From Azospirillum melinis (lineage in GTDB: Bacteria; Pseudomonadota; Alphaproteobacteria; Azospirillales; Azospirillaceae), in contig NZ_WHOS01000006.1 in the NCBI RefSeq assembly GCF_013340935.1, positions 1 to 64,000 on the forward strand: DNA of 64,000 nt, written 5' to 3'. The notes under the pieces were generated by a model. It saw only the letters and a program-made list of their open reading frames with translations, was not told where the DNA came from and did no database searches. Within the stretch, counting starts at the first letter, position 1, and each line of letters starts with the position of its first letter. Positions 36,988 through 45,690 of this stretch are shown here, one piece after another. Both the position numbers and the translations under genes were made by a program.

Positions 36988-38592
36988 TCAGGCCGCCAGC
37001 GGCAGGGTCACCGTCATGCGCAGGCCGCCGGTCGGACGGTTTTCGGCACGGACACGGCCGCCGAAGGCTTCGATGTTGCGCCGGACGATCCACAGGCCGA
37101 TGCCGAAATGCGCCGCCCCGGCCTGATGCGCCGCCGCCTCGTCCTCCGGCATGCCGCGGCCGGGCTCGCGGTGGGAGAAGTAGCGCTCGAAGATGCGTTC
37201 CAGATTGGCGGGATCGACGCCCGGCCCCTCGTCGTCCACCACAAGCTCGGTGCAGGATCCGACGCGGGTCAGGCGGACGCTGACCGTCCCGTCGGCGGGC
37301 GAGAAGCTGACGGCGTTCTCCACCAGATTCTCGACGATGGTCTCCAGCGTCTCCTCGCTGGCCCGCACCACCAGCCCGGCATCGATGCGCGAACGCATGT
37401 GCAGGCGGCGTTCGGCCAGCAACCCGGTGTAGCCGCCGGCCATCCGTTCCACCAGCGACGACAGGTCGACGCGGCGCCGTGCCGGGGCCAGCAGGTCGGC
37501 CGCCGCCTCGTCCATCCGGCGGGCGAAGGACACGAGGCCGTCCAGCTTGTCCAAGGACTTCTCGATCATCGTCAGGGCGCGCTGGCTGCGGGCGTTTTCC
37601 GCCGGCAGGGCGCGGCGCAGCGGTTCCACCGACTGGCGGATCACGGCGATGGGCGTCTTGAAGGCGTGGGCGTTGTCCTCCGCCGCGCGGCGAAGCGACT
37701 GGGCACTGTCGCGCAAAGTGGAGACCAGCCGGTCGAAATCCTCCGCCACGCCGGCCAGTTCCGGCACGGTGTTGCGGGCGGCGAAGGAGGCATTGCCGCT
37801 CTCCTGGTCGGGCACGTCCTCGCCGCCGACGATGCGGCGGGCCAGATCGCCGAAGCGGTTCAGGTTGCGCCAGATGCCGGCCAGTACGGCCAGCACCAGG
37901 GCGGCCATCGCCAGATAGATCGCCGCGGCAGCCTGCACCGCCGGCGTGCTCCAGTAGGGGCGGCCGATGGAGGAGGAGATGTAGGCTTCGGTCGCGTGGC
38001 TGGTCACCAGCGCCCAGCAGCCGAAGCTGGTCTTGATCGGGGTGATGGAGGACAGCACCTCCTCCCCGCCTTCGGCATGGGGGACGCGCATCGCCAGCGT
38101 CGAATTGCCGGCGCAGCTCGACCCCAGACGGTCCAGCACGCCCTGTTCGAGCAGGAGGCGCCGTTCGGCGTCGATGTCGGCGGTCGACAGGCTGGGCGCC
38201 GCGGCGACGTAGAAGAAGGGTTCCGGCCCGGCCTTGGCGCCGGACGCGCTGGCCGCCACCCGCGGGCGCACCAGCAGCTTCAGCCGCGTGCGGTCGTCGC
38301 CGTAGCGGGCAAGGGCGATGCTCAGGCTGGGAAGGGCCGTGCGGTCGACGCCCAGCAATTCGGGCTCCAGCGCGCGGGCGATCAGTTCGCCCTGGCGCTG
38401 GGCGCTTTTCAGCAGAAGCTGCTGCGACGCCTCGTCGGCCCGCTGGAACTGGTCGTAGAGCAGAACCGGCACCGCGACGAATACGAGGGTGAGCAGCAGC
38501 AGGCGGCTCGCCATCGAGCGCCAGAGCCAGAGCAGGCGGGCGGACGCCCGTCGGGGCGCCCGCATCGCAAGGTCAATCGGCAGCAGCGCCAT
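36988..38592 (-). CDS. ChvG-like sensor histidine kinase
   Basis: A 534-residue membrane histidine kinase. First helix at about 28-46 and second at about 225-247 bracket a periplasmic sensor of about 180 residues with two Cys (C160 and C190 regions). HAMP follows, then the H-box AHAFKTPIAVIRQS (His near 309), N-box NLVENAVSFSP, G1 VDDEGPGVDP and G2 HFGIGLWIV. The H-box form DNAHAFKTP resembles ChvG/ExoS kinases. The gene overlaps the upstream response regulator by 20 bases, so they are cotranscribed. It probably senses envelope or pH conditions by family analogy. Confidence 0.87.
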   Translation of the reverse strand: MALLPIDLAMRAPRRASARLLWLWRSMASRLLLLTLVFVAVPVLLYDQFQRADEASQQLLLKSAQRQGELIARALEPELLGVDRTALPSLSIALARYGDDRTRLKLLVRPRVAASASGAKAGPEPFFYVAAAPSLSTADIDAERRLLLEQGVLDRLGSSCAGNSTLAMRVPHAEGGEEVLSSITPIKTSFGCWALVTSHATEAYISSSIGRPYWSTPAVQAAAAIYLAMAALVLAVLAGIWRNLNRFGDLARRIVGGEDVPDQESGNASFAARNTVPELAGVAEDFDRLVSTLRDSAQSLRRAAEDNAHAFKTPIAVIRQSVEPLRRALPAENARSQRALTMIEKSLDKLDGLVSFARRMDEAAADLLAPARRRVDLSSLVERMAGGYTGLLAERRLHMRSRIDAGLVVRASEETLETIVENLVENAVSFSPADGTVSVRLTRVGSCTELVVDDEGPGVDPANLERIFERYFSHREPGRGMPEDEAAAHQAGAAHFGIGLWIVRRNIEAFGGRVRAENRPTGGLRMTVTLPLAA

Positions 38593-39397
38593 CGATCAGC
38601 ATATCCTCGCCCATACCATCCTCGTCACGGCCCTGGTTGGCCGCGTTCTCACCCTTGCCCCAGCGGTAGCCGAAGCCCGGATAGTTCTCGATGCAGGCGA
38701 AGCCGGCGTCGACCGAGCGGAACTTCTGACGGATGCGCTTGATGAAGGCACGGACGTTGGCGCGGTAGCCCGACGGGCCATAGCCGGCGACGAAGCCCTT
38801 GCCGTGGACGAGGTCGTAGATCTCGCGGTAGGAGACGTCCTCTTCCGGGCGGGTCGACATCAGCTTGACGATGTTGAACTCGGTCAGCGTCAGGTCGATG
38901 CGCTTGCCCTTCCAGAAGGCGCGGCTGTTGTCCAGGCGCAGTTCCAGCTCGCCCAGGCGGTGGCTGGTGGCGTTGCCGCCGGCTTCCCCGTCCTCCGAGC
39001 CCTTGGCGCCGTCGCCCTTGATGCCGTCCAGGATCAGGCGCATGCGCTTCAGCAGGATCGACAGGCTGCGCGACTTCTCCACGAAGTCCAGCGCGCCGCC
39101 GGCCAGCGCCGCCTCTTCATAAATCTGGTCGGACAGCACGGTCAGGAAGATGACCGGCGTGGCGATGCCGCGGGCGCGCATCTGGCGCAGCACGTCGATG
39201 CCGTCCAGCTTGGGCATGCGCCAGTCCAGGAGGACGATGTCGACCGCCCCGCCCTCGGCGAAGAAATCGAGCGCCGGTTCGCCGCGGTCGAAGGTGATGA
39301 CCTCGTAGCCCTCGTCGCCGAGGTTGAGGCTGAGCGACTCACGGAACAGATCGTCGTCGTCCACCAGAGCGATGCGGGCAATGGTCGGATCGGTCAT
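38573..39397 (-). CDS. OmpR/ChvI-like response regulator
   Basis: A 274-residue regulator. The receiver has acidic residues LVDDDD (13-16), phosphoacceptor D58 in LLDWRMPKLDG, Thr in FLTVLS and Lys in DFVEKSRS. A linker rich in Gly/Asp is followed by an OmpR winged helix (LTLTEFNIVKLMSTRPEEDVSYREIYDLV and GYRANVRAFIKRIRQKFR patterns) like ChvI. The C-terminus is extended (about 25 acidic residues after GYRWG). Of three possible ATGs, 39397 has AAGGGA nine bases upstream and follows the lipoprotein stop; 39511 would overlap it. Confidence 0.88.
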   Translation of the reverse strand: MTDPTIARIALVDDDDLFRESLSLNLGDEGYEVITFDRGEPALDFFAEGGAVDIVLLDWRMPKLDGIDVLRQMRARGIATPVIFLTVLSDQIYEEAALAGGALDFVEKSRSLSILLKRMRLILDGIKGDGAKGSEDGEAGGNATSHRLGELELRLDNSRAFWKGKRIDLTLTEFNIVKLMSTRPEEDVSYREIYDLVHGKGFVAGYGPSGYRANVRAFIKRIRQKFRSVDAGFACIENYPGFGYRWGKGENAANQGRDEDGMGEDMLIDGAAAD

Positions 39398-39425
39398 CGC
39401 GGACATTCCCTTGTTCGACTCCGGC

Positions 39426-40160
39426 TTACTGAAACCCGGGGCGGACAGGGCGCCCTGCGTCAGCTTGAGCGAGGAGTTGTGCGAAGCATCGGTGGTCGGC
39501 GTCAGGGACATTTTGGCTGCTCTTCATGTCGTAGGAGAGGGCGCGGAAGTCCTGGGACGAGGTCATATCCATGAAGAAGAAGACCTTGAGGGTACAATCG
39601 CCCTTGGCATACCGCCAGATCTTGGCGGGAGGCGCCTCTTCCCGTGCAACGGGGGACCCCAGGAGTTTGAGAGTCTGGACTTCGTCCAGCCCGACAAGGC
39701 TGTCGGGGTCGGCGTTGGGGGTTGCGGGTGGGGTGGACATGCCCCCCATGGCCGGCGCCATCGTCGGCACCGCAGCGGCGTTCGCCGCCTGGGGGGTGGT
39801 ATCGGGTGCGATGGCCGCCAGCTGGGTGGAGGCCTGGGTGGATGACTGGGCGGCAGCCTGGGCCATCGCCAGATCGCCGGTGGTGACCGGCGGGCCGGGC
39901 TGCGGCATCGGCAGGGCCGGGGCCAGCGCGGCGGCGTCGGGCACCTTGCGGGCCGGCTTCTGCCTGGGCACCGGCGGGGTTGCCGCGCGGGCGTTCGGGT
40001 TGGCCGACGTCATGTCCGCCCCGCCCCATCCCGGCCCGGCCGTGTTGGCCGGGCAGCCGGCCAGCAGCAGGACCGCGACCAGCAGGCCCGCATGTCGGCC
40101 CCGGCCGGCGGCGTAGGCGCCAAACTGCGCCACATCGCGGAGGACTGCCGGCACGGTCAT
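39426..40160 (-). CDS. Lipoprotein upstream of the two-component genes
   Basis: A 244-residue protein. The N-terminal hydrophobic stretch ends in lipobox LAGC (near residue 35), so it should be lipidated. A Pro/Ala/Thr-rich low-complexity region (40-160) is followed by a compact C-terminal domain (165-244) with LVGLDEVQTLKLLGSP, KIWRYAKGDCTLKVFFFMD and HRCFAQLLAQ, which has two Cys and looks conserved. It precedes the response regulator by 28 bases and is probably part of the operon; it may be an envelope partner of the sensor kinase. No named family recognised. Confidence 0.68.
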   Translation of the reverse strand: MTVPAVLRDVAQFGAYAAGRGRHAGLLVAVLLLAGCPANTAGPGWGGADMTSANPNARAATPPVPRQKPARKVPDAAALAPALPMPQPGPPVTTGDLAMAQAAAQSSTQASTQLAAIAPDTTPQAANAAAVPTMAPAMGGMSTPPATPNADPDSLVGLDEVQTLKLLGSPVAREEAPPAKIWRYAKGDCTLKVFFFMDMTSSQDFRALSYDMKSSQNVPDADHRCFAQLLAQADAGRPVRPGFQ

Positions 40161-40862
40161 GGGGGCGGGCCTTTCAAATCCAGGAGGAACGGACATAACG
40201 GCATTAACACGGGACGAACCATTTCCATCTAGCCTGGAAGTCAACTTCGCGTGCTGGTTGGAGTTGGCCGCGTCTGATGTCCCTAAACTCAATCCAGTCT
40301 GGTTAATGGCGCGTTAAAGCCACAGCCCTTACCCCCATTTTGCGAAAACCCACCAATATTTTTTGAAGTTTCGTTTGATTTTCGAGCGATCTGGCATGGC
40401 ATCGCATAGCTCTTTGCTCAAAAGTGGTATGAAAACCGGTCAAATCCATTGCTCGCCAGCCGCTTCGTTAAAGATGTGCGGGGCGACAGGACGTGACAGA
40501 AATGAGGCGGGAGGATGGCCGGAACAGGTCCGGACCGTGGCGATTGCCCAAAAACAATCTGCACAAAAACAATCGGCGGCGGAGCCACCCGGGTATGGCT
40601 CCGCCGCCGTTCAGCCGGACGGGCAACAGGTCATGGAGCGGCGCGCGTAAAGCGGCCGTGGGTCGTTGCCACTGGAACTCCAGCCGTGGTTCCGGCCGGC
40701 CGTCAGGCCGGTCGGCGTCGTGGGAACAATGCGTTTTCGGCACCATCCATCACGAAGATCATGATGAGCCGGCCGGGCGGCAGCGTCAAGTTTGTAGCAC
40801 GTACAATTTAGGATGCCGCATATCCGGACGATGGGGGAGGCGACCGACCGCGACGGTTCCGG
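40161..40862. other. Non-coding region between lipoprotein and restriction-modification gene
   Basis: About 700 bases. The part near 40270-40400 is A+T-richer and probably includes the lipoprotein operon promoter. Several short ORFs occur, but none has a plausible start site plus protein-like composition. A perfect 14-base hairpin is present at 40574-40609, and CAAAAACAATC occurs twice at about 40553 and 40565. Confidence 0.5.
40565..40609 (-). terminator. Possible terminator for the restriction-modification gene
   Basis: Perfect 14-base stem CGGCGGCGGAGCCA (40574-40587) with complement at 40596-40609 and an eight-base loop. On the minus strand it is followed by ATTGTTTTTG. It is about 250 bases after the stop of the gene at 40863, so the assignment is tentative. 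Confidence 0.5.
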
Positions 40863-43800
40863 TCAAGGCGCATAGAGATTGTTGATCTGCCGGGCATGGC
40901 CGACCGACACCAGGATGTCGAGCAGTTCCCTGACCCGCGGCGACTTGGCGCCCTTGAACTGGCGGGCGAGGCTTTCGGCTTCGACGGCACGGCCGCAGCG
41001 GCTCAGCGCCGCCATCAGGCTATGGACCTGTTCGGTCGGCGCCTTCGGCCAGACGATCCGCTTCGCCGTGTCCGCCGCGATGTCGAGCGTCGCCGCGATC
41101 TGGACAGCGGCACCCTGCCCCTTCGGGTTCTGGTAGTCCGGCCGCAGCCAGCGGACGACGCCTTCGCATTCCTCGCGGTGGCGCTCGGCGTTCAGCGCCA
41201 CGAGATTTTCCAGAATCCGCGCATCCTCCAGATCGGCGGGCCAGCCATAGGCGTCGGCAACCGCATGGTCGATCCGGCAGTGGAGGTCCAGCATCACACC
41301 GACCTGCCCCAGCTGGTAGACCTCCATCTCGCGCGCAGTCAGTTCCTCCCGGCTCCGCCGTTTCTCCAGCACATTGTAAAGCTCGGTCAGCGTCAGCCGG
41401 TCGGGATGCTCGGTCAGCACCCGCTTGCGATGGGCATCGAGTTCCTCTGCAAGCTGGCCAATCACGCGCTTCTGATGCGGCGTGGCATTGGGGAAGGGGA
41501 AGGTGTCGAAGCAGCGGGTTTTCACATACACGGGGTCGTTACCCTGCCCGAGCCAACCTCCGGTAGATATTGACCATGTGCAATGGGTTCTGCTCGATAG
41601 CATCCCAAGGATGTAAGCTTCATTAGAGAAAATTAGAACGAGCTTGTTATCAGGCACCATATTTGACGGCAAATATTGGAATACTCTATGCCGACTCGTT
41701 TCAACGGTTGCGATGTATCTATCGATACCGTTAATCGCACTTCGCAGTTCCGTCCTCGGCTCGCCAAATATCCACCAATTCTCTCTATATGACTTTCTAT
41801 TATTGTTATCCCTCTCCGGCTTCACGCGATCCAACAACCACTGATAAACATCGGGATACTTCTGCCTGACCTCGATTTCCGTCATGCTGAACAGGTCGAT
41901 CACCATCAACCCACGAGAGCGTGCGGTCAGATCACGGCCATTACGATATTCGCGTATCCTCTCCTCCAATCCGGCGATCCGCCCCAAGCCGAGCGCACGC
42001 GCCTGTGCCGGGGTTACGAGAAAACCCGACCCATGCAACTTGACGCCGGGAGAGGACAGCCCGTCATTTGCCTTGAGCGCTTTCGCCGCCGCCACGTCCG
42101 CTCCGGTGGTCAGGTTCGCGTGTATGCGCCCTCGCCGCAGGTCAAGCACCACCGGCACCGCCCCATCCCGGTCCGGTGCCTGTCCCTCATGCACCACCGT
42201 CTTCAACAAGCCGGTTCGCTCGTCATGCTCGACGGGTGCACCCACCGTCATCGCCACGCGCACCGCCGCTGCGCCCTGTCCGTCCGCCCAGGGGTGGTCC
42301 GGGATGGCGAAGGTCAGATGCAGCGGCGTCTTCGCGTCCAGATGGCGTTGGATGACCCGGCGGCTGAAGGTCTGGGTGATGCTGTTGGTTGTGATGAAGC
42401 CGAAGCGCCGGGCCGCTCCCTTGCGCACCAGATCGGCCGCCTTGTCCCACCAGTAGGTGACGAAATCGGCACCGCCGGGCATGTGCGGATAGGCCTTCCA
42501 CAGCGCCTCGGCATAGCCGTCGCCCAGTTCAGCGCGCAGGTCCTTGCCGGCGATGAAGGGCGGGTTGCCGACGATGTAGTCGGCCTGCGGCCAGTCCGCG
42601 GGCTTGGCGCCGACATGGCGTTGCAGCGGAACCGTCCGGCTTTCGTCCGGCACCTCCTGGCCGGTGAAGGGGTCGGTCCTCCAGCTGACGCCGTCCCACT
42701 TCACCCGCGGTTGTCCGGCATCGTCCAGCATCGGCTCCACCCGGTCCCAGCTCAGCACCGCGTCGCATTGCCGGATGTTGTCGTAGGAGTGGAGGATCGG
42801 CTCGCTCAGGCTTTCCGGCCCGCGCTGGCGCAGGTGGCATTGCAGATGACCGATCCAGATCACCAGTTCGGCGATCGGCACGGCGCGGGGATTCTTCTCC
42901 AGCCCAAGAAGCTGGTGCGGTCCGACGGTGTGCCCGGCGAGATCGAGATTGGCCTGTGTCCCGCCGCCGATTTCCTCCAGCGTCGCGATGACCTCCCCTT
43001 CCAGCGCCTTCATCTTCTCCAGCGCAACATAGAGGAAATTTCCACTCCCGCAGGCCGGGTCCAGTATTTTCACGGAACAGAGGGCTTGGTGGAAATCCTT
43101 GATCTGCTTGATCGCCTGCGCATGATCCTTCTTTTGCCGCGCGTTCTCGGCGATCACCTGTGCGTTCCGCCACTCCGCCATCAGCGGTTCGATGACGGCA
43201 GGCACCACAAGCCTTTCCACATAGGCGCGCGGCGTGAAGAACGCGCCGTACTGGCTGCGCTCGCGCTTGCTCAGCGCGTTTTCCAGCAGGGTGCCGAAGA
43301 TCGCCGGCTCCACATTCCTCCAGTCGCGTGAACAGGCGGCGATCAGTTCGCCGATCTCCTGTTCCTCGAGCGCCAGCGCCTCGGCTTCCCGGAACAGTCC
43401 GCCGTTGAAATGGCGGACACGGGCGCGGATGGTGGTGTCATGGTCGCTGCCCCTATCCATGCTACGCCAGAAGGGCTCCAGATAGCGCGGCAGGAATTGC
43501 GGGTTCGGCCGGGCGTCGTTCAGCACGCCGGTGAAGGCGCCCTCCGGCAGCAGCCCGACATTCTGCGCGAAGGCGGTGAACAGGCAGCGCATCAGGAACA
43601 GCGCCACCGCTTTCGGTTCGTAGCGCTTTTCCAGGCTCTGGGCCAGCCGGGCGAGACGTTGCGCGATGTCCCGCGTCACCTCGGCCCGCCGGGCGCTGGG
43701 ATCGAGGCTTTTGGGGGCTTCCCAGATCGCCTTCAGCCGCGCCCGTATCTCCGGATCGGCAAGATCCGCCAGCCTGATCCGGTGCGACCGGCTGTCGGGA

Positions 43801-44411
43801 AAGGGCATGTAGGCCTTGCCCAGCCCGGTGAAGTCGGCATAGGTCTCGATCACATGCCCGACATCGATGACGATCAGGAAAGGCGGCCAACCGTGGTCGG
43901 TCGGCAGCGCCTTGGCATAGCGTTCGGCCTGGGCGCGCGCCTGCCGCATCAGCCGGTCCCAGGACGGCCGTGCCCCGGCGGGCGGGGAGCTGTGGGGCAG
44001 CCCGCCGAACAGGTCGCTCCCCTCCTGCCCGCCGCGCTGGCGCTTGCGCGACTGCTTGGCCTCCAGAACGAAGCAATCCCGTTTGTAGCAGTCGAGATAG
44101 TTGTTCCGCCCGTCGTCGCCCTCCAGATCGAGCGCGCGAACTCTTTTCTCATAGACGTAGTTGTTGAGCGCGTCCCGTTCCGAAGAGGCTTCCGGCTCCG
44201 CCGTACCGATCAGGGCGCAGAGCTGGTTGATGAATTTCTGGTAGTTGGCACGCTCCGACCCACCCTTGTCGCTCCAATATTTGATGAAGGCTTCGGGGGA
44301 TTGGTGTGCCGCTTCATCGGCGGGAATGCCCTTGCGGTCAGCGCCAGGACCGGTATAGGCATCAAAATGCGACCTTGACGCGCCTTCCCCACCCATCACA
44401 GACGATGCCAT
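40863..44411 (-). CDS. MmeI-like single-chain restriction-modification enzyme
   Basis: An 1182-residue protein. Near residues 105-119 the sequence YLDCYKRDCF leading to VLEAK fits a PD-ExK nuclease site (D107 or D112, E117, K119), as in MmeI. A class I SAM-dependent adenine methyltransferase follows: motif I DPACGSGNFLYVAL (about 449) and motif IV GNPPF (about 614-618). The C-terminal third should carry target recognition; residues about 840-950 are encoded by an A+T-rich segment (41570-41890) unlike the rest of the gene. It is larger than MmeI (about 920), so a related methyltransferase family without cleavage is possible. No other restriction, BREX or DISARM genes are adjacent. It likely acts alone, methylating adenine on one strand. 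Confidence 0.75.
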   Translation of the reverse strand: MASSVMGGEGASRSHFDAYTGPGADRKGIPADEAAHQSPEAFIKYWSDKGGSERANYQKFINQLCALIGTAEPEASSERDALNNYVYEKRVRALDLEGDDGRNNYLDCYKRDCFVLEAKQSRKRQRGGQEGSDLFGGLPHSSPPAGARPSWDRLMRQARAQAERYAKALPTDHGWPPFLIVIDVGHVIETYADFTGLGKAYMPFPDSRSHRIRLADLADPEIRARLKAIWEAPKSLDPSARRAEVTRDIAQRLARLAQSLEKRYEPKAVALFLMRCLFTAFAQNVGLLPEGAFTGVLNDARPNPQFLPRYLEPFWRSMDRGSDHDTTIRARVRHFNGGLFREAEALALEEQEIGELIAACSRDWRNVEPAIFGTLLENALSKRERSQYGAFFTPRAYVERLVVPAVIEPLMAEWRNAQVIAENARQKKDHAQAIKQIKDFHQALCSVKILDPACGSGNFLYVALEKMKALEGEVIATLEEIGGGTQANLDLAGHTVGPHQLLGLEKNPRAVPIAELVIWIGHLQCHLRQRGPESLSEPILHSYDNIRQCDAVLSWDRVEPMLDDAGQPRVKWDGVSWRTDPFTGQEVPDESRTVPLQRHVGAKPADWPQADYIVGNPPFIAGKDLRAELGDGYAEALWKAYPHMPGGADFVTYWWDKAADLVRKGAARRFGFITTNSITQTFSRRVIQRHLDAKTPLHLTFAIPDHPWADGQGAAAVRVAMTVGAPVEHDERTGLLKTVVHEGQAPDRDGAVPVVLDLRRGRIHANLTTGADVAAAKALKANDGLSSPGVKLHGSGFLVTPAQARALGLGRIAGLEERIREYRNGRDLTARSRGLMVIDLFSMTEIEVRQKYPDVYQWLLDRVKPERDNNNRKSYRENWWIFGEPRTELRSAINGIDRYIATVETSRHRVFQYLPSNMVPDNKLVLIFSNEAYILGMLSSRTHCTWSISTGGWLGQGNDPVYVKTRCFDTFPFPNATPHQKRVIGQLAEELDAHRKRVLTEHPDRLTLTELYNVLEKRRSREELTAREMEVYQLGQVGVMLDLHCRIDHAVADAYGWPADLEDARILENLVALNAERHREECEGVVRWLRPDYQNPKGQGAAVQIAATLDIAADTAKRIVWPKAPTEQVHSLMAALSRCGRAVEAESLARQFKGAKSPRVRELLDILVSVGHARQINNLYAP

Positions 44412-44788
44412 ACCATCCCCGCCGACGAATTCCCCAAAAACGAGAAATTCGACCGTGGGACAGATATTTTTACGCCGTCAAAGCCTTCCCGATATCACCT
44501 CAAATCTTCAAGACTGAATGCATAAATCGCGTCATTCGGCGGAAGCTATCCGCAGGGTTGATGACCAAATTCCTTGCGCAACGAGGACTCAACAGAAAAC
44601 ACGACCGACTCGGCATGAGTAATGCCATGGTATTCATTGAGTCCATTATCACCGATTTTCGCACGCGACGCAGAAACTGCTAATTTCCCGCAGTGGAATT
44701 TTCAACATGCATATGCATTACTTTACCCCAAAATACGAAAGGGCCACGCCCCTTTCGGAAGCGCGGCCCTTCGTTGCCGAAGGGTCCC
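44412..44788. other. A+T-rich intergenic region upstream of the restriction-modification gene
   Basis: About 375 bases between the restriction-modification start and the mvaB stop. The stretch 44430-44740 is clearly less GC-rich than surroundings, like the A+T-rich part of the adjacent gene, and may have been acquired with it. Short ORFs on the plus strand have no convincing coding features. Confidence 0.5.
44739..44771 (-). terminator. Terminator of the liu operon
   Basis: AAGGGCC (44739-44745) pairs with GGCCCTT (44765-44771), extended by CGC/GCG after a mismatch; on the minus strand it is followed by TCGTATTTTG. It lies about 20-50 bases after the mvaB stop codon. Confidence 0.7.
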
Positions 44789-45688
44789 TCACGCACAACC
44801 ACGAGCGCGGGCCACCTTCGATGCGGTGGGGCGGCCGATGGCGTCGCTGATGAACGCCCCGGCCGCGATCAGCCTGTCCAGATCGACCCCGGTCTCGATG
44901 CCGAGGCCGTTCAGCATGTAGAGCACATCCTCGCTCGCCACGTTGCCGCTGGCCCCCTTGGCATAGGGGCAGCCGCCCAGGCCCGCGACCGAGCTGTCGA
45001 CCACCGCCACCCCCATCTGCAGGGCCGCCAGGATGTTGGCCAGCGCCTGCCCATAGGTGTCGTGGAAGTGGACGGCGATCTTGTCGACCGGCACCCGCTC
45101 CGCCACCGCGGCGATCATCGCTTGCGCCTTGGTCGGGGTGCCGGTGCCGATGGTGTCGCCGAGCGAGATCTCGTAGCAGCCCATGGCGAACAGGCGTTCC
45201 GCCACGTCGGCCACCGCCTTCGGCGCGATCTCCCCCTCATAGGGGCAGCCGAGCACGCAGGAGACGTAGCCGCGGACCGGCACGCCGGCCGCCTTGGCCT
45301 GCTCCATCACGGGGGCGAAGCGGTCCAGGCTCTCGGCGATGGAACAGTTGATGTTCTTTTGGCTGAAGCTCTCCGAGGCGGCACCGAACACCGCCACCTC
45401 GTCGGCCCTGGCCGCCAGCGCCCCCTCCAGCCCCTTCAGGTTGGGGGTGAGGGCGGCATAGCGCACACCGGGCTTGCGGGCGATGCCGGCCAGTACCTCG
45501 GCGCTGTCGCCCATCTGCGGCACCCATTTGGGCGAGACGAAGCTGGCGGCCTCCACCACGCCCAGGCCGGCGTCGGACAGGCGGTTGACCAGTTCCACCT
45601 TCACCGCGGTCGGCACCATGGATTTTTCGTTCTGGAGGCCGTCGCGCGGGCCGACCTCCACCATGCGGACGAATTTCGGCAGCTGCAT
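44789..45688 (-). CDS. mvaB: Hydroxymethylglutaryl-CoA lyase
   Basis: Cleaves HMG-CoA to acetoacetate and acetyl-CoA, the last step of leucine degradation. The 299-residue product has the HMGL-like TIM barrel: [12 protein letters not shown] at the start (Arg and Asp of the active site), metal ligands in HFHDTYGQ and the signature [15 protein letters not shown] with the catalytic Cys. It is the last gene of the liu operon, two bases after the carboxylase alpha subunit. Confidence 0.95.
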   Translation of the reverse strand: MQLPKFVRMVEVGPRDGLQNEKSMVPTAVKVELVNRLSDAGLGVVEAASFVSPKWVPQMGDSAEVLAGIARKPGVRYAALTPNLKGLEGALAARADEVAVFGAASESFSQKNINCSIAESLDRFAPVMEQAKAAGVPVRGYVSCVLGCPYEGEIAPKAVADVAERLFAMGCYEISLGDTIGTGTPTKAQAMIAAVAERVPVDKIAVHFHDTYGQALANILAALQMGVAVVDSSVAGLGGCPYAKGASGNVASEDVLYMLNGLGIETGVDLDRLIAAGAFISDAIGRPTASKVARARGCA

Positions 45689-45690
45689 CG

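Noticed and set aside
40363..40885. Short ORFs in the 700-base gap
   Set aside because: Several overlapping frames on both strands, none with plausible start signals or protein-like composition; the hairpin at 40574-40609 lies inside them.
41560..41890. Insertion sequence inside the restriction-modification gene
   Set aside because: No inverted repeats, target duplication or transposase; the reading frame continues without a break.
44306..44683. Plus-strand ORF in the A+T-rich gap
   Set aside because: Overlaps the restriction-modification start in antisense; composition and lack of a ribosome site argue against coding.
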